From Hypomesus transpacificus (Eukaryota > Chordata > Actinopteri > Osmeriformes > Osmeridae): a stretch of DNA of 64,000 nucleotides. Made by a program: the position numbers and the translations under genes. Positions within the stretch are counted from its first letter, which is position 1. Each line of letters opens with the position of its first letter. Under the pieces are notes generated by a model. That model worked only from the letters and a program-made list of their open reading frames with translations. It was not told where the DNA came from and searched no databases. Below are positions 19,301 through 30,600 of the stretch, in pieces. The DNA is taken from contig NC_061081.1 of NCBI RefSeq assembly GCF_021917145.1, positions 2,028,562 through 2,092,561 of the forward strand. Reading direction: 5' to 3'.

Positions 19301-20960
19301 GCCGAGCGACACACACACACACACACACAGAAGAAAGAGCACACACGCGTTAGCGTCCAGCTAAGCTCCTTTACGCAGGCCATAGCAACGAACACAGACG
19401 TGCCGCTAGAAACCTATGCTCCCTCAACCCTGCCACGGCAGCAGGCCCCGTGCTGCCAACACTCATGAAGGGGCTTAACCGCAGACATTAGGTCCAGCCA
19501 CAGAAACAGTTCAGGGAGATTACCATTATGTTTTGTGTCGTTTACAGACCAGATTCAGTTGAACTGTGATGCGTCTTGCTCTCTCTGAATAGGTGTATTT
19601 GTTTCCGAATGGCTTTTTTTCATGTCACAAGCACCTCATTAAAGCGTATTTACTTCATGAGTGGCTGTTTGATAATTAGGGAGATAGGTAGAGCTCAGTG
19701 GTAGAGCATTGGACTGCAGATCACAAGGTTGTGGGTTCATATTCCACCACCCACCAACAACCTGCACATTGCTTTGGACCCCCCCCAAAAATCTGCCAAA
19801 TAAACACATGATCATCATTATACCTTTCCTCTGCCTTCATGAAAGGAGGACACTTGTCATTGAAGTCCAGGTCCTCCCAGATGTCATCTAGTTCTTCCTC
19901 TTCTCCTTCTTCTTCATCAGAGCTGACTTTATAGCCTTCCTCTGCCTCCCTCCTCCCCCCCCTCCTCCTCTCTATCGGGATGACCCCAGCACAGTCCGCC
20001 AGCGGGAAACTGAACAGGAGGTCGTGGTTAGGCCTCTCCGTCTGCGTCAGGAAGAACGGCGGCGCCGACACGCACTTGGTCTTACCGCCGGCAGCCGTTC
20101 TCCCAGAGGAGCCGCTGTCGTGCGACTTCTCCTCCTCGCCGTAAGAGCTCTTCCTCTTCTCCAGGTGAGTCTCGCTCGTCTGCTTTCGGATTTTGGGTCG
20201 GACCACCATCTCCGTCTGGGACGGCCCCGTTTGCTCCGTGTCGTTCCCAGACCCATTGAGGCAGACCGGGGGTAGGCCGGCAGCACATTCCCCCGGAGAA
20301 CCAGGGCTGGTTAAAGTCTGATCGGACCCAGTATGACCAGTCTGTTCTGGGGAACTCTTCTGAGGGACAGTGTCCTCAGGGTCAGAGGAGTTCGACAAGT
20401 CTTTCACTGCTGGGTCTTTGACAAGACAATCCGTCCCTTCACAGGATTTTGTGTACAAATACGAGTGCAAGCCGCTAAGATAGTCAAACTCCTTCCCCAG
20501 CTCAAAGATCATGTCGTCCAGTCTCCTCTGCAGCCCCAGAGACGGGTCCGACCCAGGGCTCTCCTCCTCCCCCCCACTGCTGTCTGGTTCATAGGAATCT
20601 ATATTTACAAAGCTCAGCGCGCTAGCGTTAGCCACACTGGCATTAGCCACACTAACGTTAGCCACACTGGCGTTAGCCACATTAGCGTCAACCTCCTCAG
20701 GTACGGGCCAGGCGCTGGCCTCTGAGCTCTTCTCCGTGTTGTGCTCCTGGTCACCGGCTCCTGCACCAGTCTGCTCGCTCCTCAGCTTCTTGCAGAGGAC
20801 GGACGGGGCCTCTGCAGGCCTCCTGGATGACAACTGTTTCTTCCCGGGAGCCCCATTGCCTGACTTGGCTTTCAGCTCCGGGTGTACAACGTTGGATGAC
20901 ATGGGGAGGATGGCTTGGAGCATGGAAGAAATGTTCCCTTTTGGAGCTGGTGGGGCAGAA

Positions 20961-21003
<43 letters not shown>

Positions 21004-21675
21004 GACATTGAAGAGAGCCAATCACACTCAAGTCAAACAACTAGCCTCACATGGCATTGATCTAATCTGCTTGAAATAGGGAAGAGAAAGTGAGAAGGGC
21101 TGTGCTGTACTGTAGATTTCTGGGTGTCATCAGATGGTGTGCCCCAGCCCCAGCAGCCAGCCATCGTTTAAGGAGTAGAATAAAGGGTTTATAGGCTTAG
21201 CTGCTCACACTGCATTCCACGTCATTGAATAAATCTACCATAGCCCTCTAGTGGTAGGGTAGGGCACTGCAGGCACTACATTGAAGCCAGCAAGCTGGCC
21301 CCCTTTAAATGCGATCAGTCTTACAGTGTGCTGCTGCTTGGTAGAAAAAGTATTCTGTTCACTCTCCACTCAGCGCTAAATTAAGTTCCCCTCTAACCAA
21401 ACTAGGAGACTATAATTGCCTTACACCATTTATAAATGATCTTTAATCTGATGAGATGCCAAATAATATACGATGATGATCGGACCTAGGGATGGTTCTC
21501 TGTGGACTGTGTTTAGTTCTGTATCTGTCCACTCCACACCGACTCCACTGCGGTGCTTTGCAGAGTTGGGCCGGAAGCTGACATAAGCATGTCTCCGGCC
21601 ATATCTCCTCCCTGTGATAGTCTGGTACCCTCCAGCTGGTTTGGGCCAAGCTGGCTTGCCAGCTTCCTGACCCAT
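16389..21675 (-). CDS. pja2: pja2, Praja-2 RING-H2 E3 ubiquitin ligase
   Basis: Exons on the minus strand: 21675-21486, 20946-19824, 19295-19137, 18900-18712, 18406-18295, 18044-17930, 17127-17012, 16514-16389. Together they give 709 residues in one frame, against 708 in human. The N-terminus has the conserved block [20 protein letters not shown]. The long 1123-base exon is poorly conserved and acidic. Later exons hold [28 protein letters not shown] and [20 protein letters not shown] blocks. The RING-H2 finger is split between the last two exons: CAIC and CHHMFHKIC, then CPVC (about residues 635-675). PJA2 ubiquitinates PKA regulatory subunits and MOB1 and also anchors PKA. The start codon lies directly after an acceptor, so the 5' exon is non-coding. 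The donor at 21485 (GTCCGA) is weak, making the first junction the least certain part of the model. Confidence 0.93.
16530..16748. repeat. 21-bp minisatellite, 10 copies, in last pja2 intron
   Basis: Ten perfect tandem copies of a 21-bp unit (AGCAGCATCACCACAACCATC) plus a partial copy. Because the unit is a multiple of three it stays open in several frames (Gln-His-Asn repeats on one strand, Met-Leu-Val on the other), but no real coding context supports these. It ends 15 bases from the acceptor of the final pja2 exon. Confidence 0.97.
19680..19812 (+). mobile_element. tRNA-Cys-like SINE remnant in pja2 intron
   Basis: GAGCTCAGTGGTAGAGCATT followed by GGACTGCAGATC closely resembles the A-box arm and anticodon region (GCA) of tRNA-Cys. 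The B-box region (GGTTCATATTCC) is one base too long. It is followed by a tail ending TCTGCCAAATAAA, as in fish SINEs. The acceptor stem does not pair well. I read it as a decayed tRNA-derived SINE, not a working tRNA gene. Confidence 0.6.
20627..20686 (-). repeat. pja2: 15-bp in-frame tandem repeat in pja2
   Basis: Four copies of a 15-bp unit inside the large pja2 exon encode repeated Val-Ala-Asn-Ala/Val-Ser pentapeptides. It lies in the fast-evolving acidic region between the conserved N-terminus and the RING finger. Confidence 0.85.
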
Positions 21676-22492
21676 CACTGCAGACAGAGACACAACATGT
21701 TTTGAACACTGGCAAAATGTGACAGAGTATCACATCGTAATATGAAAAGGCGTGTAAGGGAACCTTGTAAGACCACAAACTGATTTGGACACCCCCCGTT
21801 GGCATTTCTATGCTCTTAGTTAATAGGCCTACAAGAGATTGCTTGCAGCTCCCTAAGTAATCCCACCCCTAGCTTGCTAGCCTGCAACCTAACTCGTAAC
21901 TAGAAGGGTAGTTAGCATACTAGCTACTGTCATCAATGGCACAGTGCAAACCATTATTCATATTGAAATGTTTTTTTAAACCAATAGTTGCTAGTTTGAT
22001 ATATTAGCTAGCAGACTAGCTGCTAGCAAAATTATAGGCATGATTTGGTAAGGTGAAAACTAGCTAGTTAGTTAGCATCCTATTGTTAGCTACCGCTGTC
22101 TTAGCAAGCAATCAAAGAAAGTTTATTTCAATGGTAGGTTAGCTAGCTACACTTCGCTAGCTAGTTGTCACAATGGAGTCATATTAGCTTGCAAAGATAG
22201 CAACCCTACTTGATTACTTGTACATATTCTCCATTAAGGATGACATTTAAGTTATGCATCTTGGAAATGGCCTCCTCAAAAGTTGCTCGCATAAATGTTA
22301 GAGATAGGGCTTCCTCCTTAGCTAGCTAATAATACTAGCCTGCTAATCAACAATGCATCTACTGTTATTGTTATCGTCGCTGCGGAATGGTCCCACTGCA
22401 AGCGATCAAACAAAAACACGCCACGTATATTTCCTTCCAAACAATATCTAGTATCTATAAAAACATAATTAACACAATGAGGTCGCATTACC

Positions 22493-22580
22493 TGTCCTAC
22501 AGGCGTGCTAGCTGGTTAGCTATCTCCGTCCGTCCGACACTTCCCCCAACCTGTCACTGTGCCTAGCCAGGCAGTCCAGT
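22493..22580 (-). promoter_or_regulatory. pja2: pja2 non-coding first exon and promoter
   Basis: On the minus strand a stretch lacking ATG ends at the consensus donor ACAG then GTAATG (22492). It precedes the coding exon by 0.8 kb and is best read as the 5' UTR exon. Just upstream on the minus strand lie a CRE-like TGACGTA (RC of TACGTCA at 22580-22586), a CCAAT motif (620-624 of 22 kb) and a CACGTG E-box near 22668. The exact start site is unknown. Confidence 0.45.
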
Positions 22581-22689
22581 ACGTCATTAGCAAACATTTG
22601 TCATATGACTACGTTTTCACCAATCGGCCATTAGCTGACAAGAACACGATCCAAAGTATTTAAATGGCACGTGTAAGTAGCGCAATGCC

Positions 22690-24400
22690 TGAAGACCACC
22701 GATAACACAAAAATGTTTGGTGTGCAGTTTAAAAAACCGACCAATTAACCGACCTATATCCCACTACTGTCTTTCTATTTCTATTTCTCTCTGTCTGTCT
22801 CTTTCATTATCTCTCTCCCACACATATGCACACACGTACTGAACAATTGTACGGTCTATCCCTATACAATCTATGTTGTTTATACCTAGAGACAACCCTA
22901 ACATGCATTTCATTCCCCCCCCCCCCCCCCCCTTACACTTAAAAACATAAAGCCTACTGTACAACACCAGGCCCTAGTTGTTTCAATTAGACTATAAATT
23001 CCTGAGGTTTATAGAGACAAACGAAACACACCACATTCACTTTCATATCCCCGCTCAAAGCCCCACGCTTCTCCCCCACCCTACACACACACGCACGCAC
23101 GCACGCACGCACGCTAACTGTAGGTACTGAACAGTCAGTTTCAACTGTAAAAATTGTAATGGGCAAACATATTTAAGTTTTTAAATAGGGTGACCAGATG
23201 TCCTCTTTATAACCCCGAACATGTCCTCTCTTCGAGACCTAAAAAATGCGTCCGGCAGGGATTCCACAATTGTCAGGGATTTTGCCTCGTCGGATATTTG
23301 TGTTTCTCTGGTTCTTTCACAAACTATTACGCCCTTACAAGTTTTGGGAAGGGTATTTCCCTCACGTTCCATCTTCTTGCGTGAGCAGCACTACAGAGAA
23401 CTGTCATTTTGATCAGATAGTGTGGCATGCAGAACTTACACGAGCCCCCCCCCCCCCCCCCCCCCTCCCCCTATCGGAGTATGCCGATATTGCCACACAG
23501 CTAACTTCGAGTATTGTAAATTTCAGCAAATGTCACCAATGCAACATTGTTCTTAGGCTACAATATTGTTTTACACGCTCTTTTCCTCCATTAAATAATT
23601 AGGCTACATATTTTCGTCATCATATGATGTCAAAGGAGGCGTGTACCGAGTTCTCTTGTATCAAACTACAGCCTGTAGAAAGAGAGGGCTGTAGGATAGG
23701 TTTTTCCCTAGCGCGACAGATAGGGCTTGCGCGGTTGTGGTTTGTTTATGCAAACCGATAGAACGTTTAGCCTAGTGGATTTATTGCTAGTAGTTAGTCT
23801 ATAACATGTCCATGACAAGCATGGACGCAGATATGGCATTTTTGTCGGGAGAACATCTTTCTACAGATGCTGTTTGGCTATATTTGTCATGACATGGCTG
23901 CACATCTGGAACACTTTCTCTCAGTTTAACTCCAGATGTTTCAGGAATGATAGCCTTTATCAAAATACAATCCATGTAGAAACATTGGACTTTGGATCGC
24001 CACTGTGATTCCCCAGATAACCAACGCTAGATGTGATGTGTTACAAACTTTTGGTAAAAAAAAAAAACTTAACTATTGGAGGTGCTATCTGGTTTGGAAA
24101 CTCAACTGGAGATGGTCAGTGCCCGGAGAACTAAATGGCAACATTTTACGCACGGTGTGTCTGCAGTTGGCAACTGAAGTTACGCATTGGATTAGGCTAC
24201 CTAACCTGGACAACCCCAATTTAAGTATCAAGTCAGTAGGCGGCGCCCGATCATACCTTGCTTTTCGCTTAATTTTTAACTGAAAGCAAACACAGGAAGG
24301 ACGAGTTTTCGTCGACACTGATCCAAGTGATCTTTGCTGTCACGAATCACGCGAATTGCCAAATGTAAACTGCATTTAGGCTACAGGGATGTCGTCCGTC
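22690..24400. other. Intergenic stretch between divergent pja2 and man2a1
   Basis: No gene recognised. It holds C-homopolymers at about 22916-22932 and 23446-23465, an ACGC repeat at about 23092-23114, and a GGTGACCAGATGTCC motif near 23189 that resembles a common vertebrate dispersed repeat. The last 200 bases before 24623 should be man2a1 promoter and 5' UTR. Confidence 0.5.
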
Positions 24401-24622
24401 AAATTAAATTTATCTCTCAAAGTTTAACCGGTTGAAGGAAATAAACAATCCCATTGCAATAGCCGACATCAAGACGGATTATACAACTTTTATCTGGTTT
24501 TAGTCTTGTGACATTCTACTGGTTTACGGAGTCAAGGAATAGGCTAAACTGAAAGTCTCACTACGTAGGCACCAAATGCTGCAATTTATTTTTTACGAAT
24601 TGTTTCTGTAATATAGCAAATA

Positions 24623-27600
24623 ATGAAGCTTAGTCGTCAGTTCACAGTTTTTGGAAGTGCCATATTTTGTGTAGTAGTCTTTTCGTTGTACCTGATGCTG
24701 GATCACCTTCAATTAGATCGCTCTAAAAACCCAAGCAACGGAGGAGATAAGTTTCCAAATGTAAGTTTTTCCGCTGCTTTTTTATTTTTTTTACACATCT
24801 GTTTTAGTAGGCTTGGCAAAGTAACCAACTGACTGGCTTCAACTGTCTTGTATTTCTTGTGTCTGTTGAGGAATTTCGAGTTTGTGTCATTCATTGTCTG
24901 TTCTTACTGGGGGACTCATAATATGTTAACGGTGGACTACATGTTTCCTTGCTGTTGCATTTTAAAAAGACGTGTCAACTACAGAGAGGGGAGTTTAAAT
25001 CGACTACCATGAAACGCGTGACTTCCTGGAGAGTCCAACGAGAATGACCATTTCAGGGTGGAGAACAGCCCTTCCTCCCCACAATCGATCACAGGCCTTT
25101 TTAAGTTTAGTTCTAGAGAAAAAGAGGGCTTTTTCATAGCTGGGGAAAAATGTACAGAGATTCTATGCAAGCACGCTACCTGATATGACTTTAACAGATG
25201 AATTGATCACTTAATGGAACATGATATTTGAAAGGGCTTTGACATGCATCCTGTCCCAGCTTGTCAACTGGCTGCTTTCCCCTTCCTTTATGCTTCCAGC
25301 AAACACACAAAGAAGAAAGTGTCACATGAGGCATTGTGAACGTGTATGACTGCCCTTCTATGCAGTGGTGTTCTATTTCCTCCCCATAGCTCCCAGGGCA
25401 GCCCCAACAGCTCTACTCTGAGACGAATGTCTAATTATGATGTCTCCCTTTTTTGAACATTCCTTAAACATGCCGTCCCCCCCGCTCTTCCCTCCACCCC
25501 TCCTCCCCCCCCCCATCCAGGGCCAGTTCTCCGTCTTGCAGGACAAGATAGACCGTCTGGAGAGGCTCCTGGCGGAGAACAACGAGATCATCGGCAACAT
25601 CAGAGACTCGGTCATCAACCTGAAGGAGCAGGTGAAGGACGGCAGGGAGGGCAACGTCAGCCAGGGCACCTACCCGGACCTGCTGCCCTCGCCTCCCCTG
25701 GTCCTGCCTGTCGACCCCGACGACTGCCGCTTTGCCTCCAGGGAGGTGTCCAAACCTGCTGAGGGAGTCCAGGTTAGTCTTGATGCATGATAATGGACAG
25801 GTACTCAAACCGCTTTTTCTTTCCTAACTGTCTCTCTCTGTCTCTCTCTCTCTTTTTCATAGTGTGTGCTTAACCTGTCACATGGATTGGCATTATAAGT
25901 CTTACAAACTCCCAATCCAGTCAAAGATAGTTCAGTAGTAGTTCCAGTAACACATCGTGGGGGATCTCGTATAAGGATAGTGGGTCCTGTTTTGGTGGTT
26001 GTTTTGTGCAATCATTTTTCCCAAACATCAACCCTAGGACATTAACCTGTTGAATATATCACAATACAAATCAGTGGAGCTCAATAACTGTAAAACCTCT
26101 GTTAAAGAGATATCCATGTAATCTTCACAGGATGTAAACAAGAGGTTTAAAGATGGCGCTTCTCTCTCCTCTCCAGCTGCTGGACGTGTATGACCTCCTG
26201 ACCTTTGACAACCCTGACGGGGGGGTTTGGAAGCAAGGTTTCGACATCACCTACCAGAACAACGAATGGGACTCCCAGCCTCTGCAGGTCTTCGTGGTTC
26301 CACACTCGCACAACGACCCTGGTGGGCAAATAGAATCAGACAACGTTGCAGCACATCGACCGCAACTCCTCAGTGTCATTTGTGACAGTGATATTGATTT
26401 GTGCATACATAGAAATGAGTTACTATGTCAATGATTCATGGAATTCATGATTTTTTGGGGGGTCAAATCAAATGAGAAAAGTGAATGTTATACATGGATA
26501 AAATACTATATCTGATATGCTGAGAGATTATAGTTGAGAGAGACTGGATAGAAAGAGACTGGTTAGAGACACAATGGAAAGAGAGGCAGCCTTCAGTCTT
26601 TGTCTCCCTCAGTTATGCCCAGTCACACCTCAACCTTAGACAAGAACTCGGAGGGCAGCTGTACTGGAAGTGTGTGTTGGGCGTGCTTGAGATGTGTGTG
26701 TGCGTTGTGTAGGTGTGTGTGTCTGTGTTTGTGCAGTTCTGTGGTGTGTGTCGTGCATGTGGGTGTATGATATGGTAAAAGCATAGTGATCACCAATGAT
26801 GCCCCTCTCTAAGGGCTCGGGGCTAGTTAGTAACAGGAATGCTGTTCTTTTGTGTCCTCTCCCTCATGTGCTAGCTATTAACCTTGCCCCCGCCCCCGCC
26901 TCAGACCCAGATCATATCCTCGCCTGTTATTGTTCCTCAGTTGACATGGCTCCATGATGTTGTAACCTGAACAGTGATTGGTTACACAGCTGCAGGTGAC
27001 TCCTCAGCAGTGATAGCAGCTGTATTTCTGGTCTGACCAGGAACCTGGGCACTCCCGCCGCAGTTTACGAATACAGACATTTTCTGTTTAACATAAACTA
27101 GGCAAGATGCCATGCAGATGGACAGGCGGGGCTTCCTGCTTCACTACAGGGGAAACTACTCAGCCAGAGCCTCACCCAAGTCAGACCTGGGAAATGGGAA
27201 ATAATTGTTTTTTACAAAGTACTATCCTGTGGGTTTTCAATTGAATGTGTTTTTTAAACAAACTTCAGTGAAAAGTAAAAGGTTAATACAAAATACAAAT
27301 ACTGCATATAGGAATACAGAAAAAGTGCATAGTTCTGACAGTATTGGTGGTGGTTAGAGTCAAGGAACAGACTGTAGTTAACAAACTCACATTTATCAAA
27401 CTTGGCATGCATATGTCTGTAGGCGTGATTGGTCTGGATTTTGGTGAGTGTACTGCTCTCGTCTCGACACAAACATGTCTGGTCTCGTCAACAGTGACTT
27501 ATTATAGGATGTCTGACACTTAATGAACCTGGATAGTTAGAACTGCTTTTGTTTGAGGACTGGACGAAGGAAGCCATTACTGTCTTCACTTCAGTATAAG

Positions 27601-30600
27601 GGAGGGTGTGAGCTGACCAACACTACTGTATGTGTGTGTGAGGCTTTTGGATGAGATGCCCCTGCCTTGAATTCCTCATTTAATCCAGATAAGAAATGGT
27701 CTATTTGCCTACACTGTCTCCACTGGCTAAACAAAGAAACAAGCACACATAGACAATTCCCCCGTGAGTACTGACCGCATCTTATTTAATCTGTGGCTCT
27801 GTGAAAGAATGCTGACGATGAGTTCAATTCTTGTCGTTTTATTTTGAACCTTGAAGTCATTCATGCATGGAAGGATTCTCGTTGGAAATATGCTCATGTG
27901 AAAAATAAGTGGCATGTAGCACATTTCCTGCTCACGGTGATTGCGTTCCTTCGTAGTGTATGTTATGGCTAATGGGAGGGATTCTGGGACTAGCGTTTAA
28001 AGCACCATGCTGCCCAACTTAAGCCACGAAACCAAAGTGATTGACTGCATGATTGAGTTGGTGAGTGAGATAGAAAGTGAGTGGAGGGGTATGCGTGTGT
28101 GTCTGGCAAGTGTGCATGTTTGGGAGCCAGTGCACTGGACGTGTCCTTCTCATTCAGCAGGGATGTCTAGGGAGTCAGGTGGCTCAACGGTGAGGGAATC
28201 GGGCTAGTAATCTGAAGGTTGCCAGTTTGATTCCTGGCTGCGCAAAATTATGTTGTGTCCTTGGGCAAGGCACTTCACCCTACTTGCCTCGGGGGAATGT
28301 CCCTGTACTTACTGTAAGTCGCTCTGGATAAGAGCGTCTGCTAAAAAAATGACTAAATGTAAATGTCTGGTCCTTGTTTGTTTCAGGCTGGCTGAAGACC
28401 TTTGACGACTACTACCGCGACCAAACGCAGCACATCCTCAACAACATGGTGGTGAAGCTCCACGAGGACCACAGGAGGAAGATGATCTGGTCCGAGATCT
28501 CTTACTTCTCCAAGTGGTGGGAGAGCATCGACGACCAGAAGAGAGATGCTGTCAAGAGGTAAACAGAAACAATCTTACTGAGTGCTCGGAGAGACAATCT
28601 CTATTCTGAGAGCACTTGATTCGGGTCATCTTTAGAAAGAAACTTGACAGTTTACAGACAGTCAGCTGTGTACCTTTTGGGATTTCAACAACTGTTTATG
28701 GTTAGAGTAAGAGTATAGGCATTGAACACGTATTCATTGTTAATTTCAAGCTATTGAGCGATCTATGAAGCATCAGTATGCCATCGACTTATGAACTATC
28801 CAACAAAAACGTGACGTCATTTCAGATATGAATGGAACCAAATGTTACTTTGTCACCAGTTGTGACTGAACACAGCTGAGAAGAGGCTTCTTCGTTAGCG
28901 GGTCTGGCTCTGTGTGGTTGACATAACGAGTGTGTGGTGAAGACCAGAAGGTGGAAGCAAGGAAAAGGACTGGCCCTGTGGAGGGTTAAGACGCTCTGCT
29001 GTTTCCTTTTTCCCATTAAAGCAAGGTTGTGTTCAGCTGAGTGAAAGTCAGCAAAACAGCGCAATAGACTGCTTTAATGGCGAGTGAATCAATGGCCAGC
29101 TGTGTTTCGGAGCATAGGGCAAGGATTCTCTGCCATATCTCACTCGGTAATGGGCTGGAATTGCTTTAACAGGCTAAACTAACTTCAAATGTTCCTGGGT
29201 CATGAAATCAATGAGTTGGTGTGGCCTGTGGAAGGCCAATGACCCAGCTTGCCATGTTTCCTTCTATACTACCCCCCTCCCCCTTGACTCTGTCTTCATC
29301 TCTTATCGTGCTCTCCGTCTCATTCACATTCTCACTCAGTCTTTCTCTTTCTATAGGTCTATTTGTCAATTCTTTGGGTGTTCCTTTGGGTGTTGAGGTT
29401 GTTTTGAATGGGGAGGCATGGTAAGAGTGGGGGCCTTCTGTAGAGGATGGGAGGGGTGGATGTCTGGGCGGTATAGATGAGGGAAGGGAAGAGAGCTGCT
29501 CATCTCTAAGAGCAGACCCAGGAAGAGAGCTGCTCATCTCTAAGAGCAGACCCAGGAAGAGAGCTGCTCATCTCTAAGAGCAGACCCAGGAAGAGAGCTG
29601 CTCATCTCTAAGAGCAGACCCAGGAAGAGAGCTGCTCATCTCTAAGAGCAGACCCAGGAAGAGAGCTTCTCATCTCTAAGAGCAGACCCAGGAAGAGAGC
29701 TGCTCATCTCTAAGAGCAGACCCAGGAAGAGACCTGCTCATCTCTAAGAGCAGACCCAGGAAGAGACCTGCTCATCTCTAAGAGCAGACCCAGGAAGAGA
29801 GCTGCTCATCTCTAAGAGCAGACCCAGGAAGAGACCTGCTCATCTCTAAGAGCAGACCCAGGAAGAGAGCTGCTCATCTCTAAGAGCAGACCCAGGAAGA
29901 GACCTGCTCATCTCTAAGAGCAGACCCAGGAAGAGACCTGCTCATCTCTAAGAGCAGACCCAGGAAGAGAGCTGCTCATCTCTAAGAGCAGACCCAGGAA
30001 GAGACCTGCTCATCTCTAAGAGCAGACCCAGGAAGAGAGCACAATTGGTGAATCGGCCATGCTCTCGTTTCCCTGGGCCTGGAATGGAGACGGTAGGCAG
30101 TGCAGCTGTAGCTTTGAGAGATCTACGCTAACCCTGTATGAAATGCAACAAGCATTCCTGCTCCCAGTCTGAACGCCAATTAAGAGTAGCAACCGGCCTG
30201 GGTGAAGGATGAAGATAAATGAAAAATCTGACACAAATATTTATTCACTATTGATTCGATTCACCGGGAGTTCAAAGCAAACTTGAAACATATTTTTTAC
30301 AATATTCGTTGCTTACTTCTTTAAGGGCATTCTTGCACGTTTAATTTGTATTCTATATTTCACTTGACTGAATTCAAGGTCTCAAGTTTAATGATTGAAT
30401 TTTGCACATTATTAAAGAAGAAAGGCATAAGGAGTTCATTCAAACGTAATTCTTTCTGTGGTACAGTACGCCTTATAATCATAACATTTTATAGGGCTAT
30501 TAACTATAACTATTTAGAGGATGGAAGTATATGTCCTTTGAATAGCTCTTTATTGATACTGATGCATATTACATTTGGACAGTTAGACCGCACACAGCAC

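Noticed and set aside
19680..19750. Functional tRNA-Cys gene
   Set aside because: The B box is one base too long and the acceptor stem does not pair. A SINE-type tail follows.
20024..20288. Arg-rich frames opposite the large pja2 exon
   Set aside because: They are antisense shadows of the long pja2 coding exon, which has the conserved frame.
23181..23602. Possible gene in the pja2-man2a1 interval
   Set aside because: The overlapping frames share a stretch that looks like a dispersed repeat (GGTGACCAGATGTCC) and a poly-C run. No family is recognised.
29488..30040. Regular 34-bp repeats, at first glance CRISPR-like
   Set aside because: The repeats are directly adjacent without unique spacers, and the context is an intron of a vertebrate gene.
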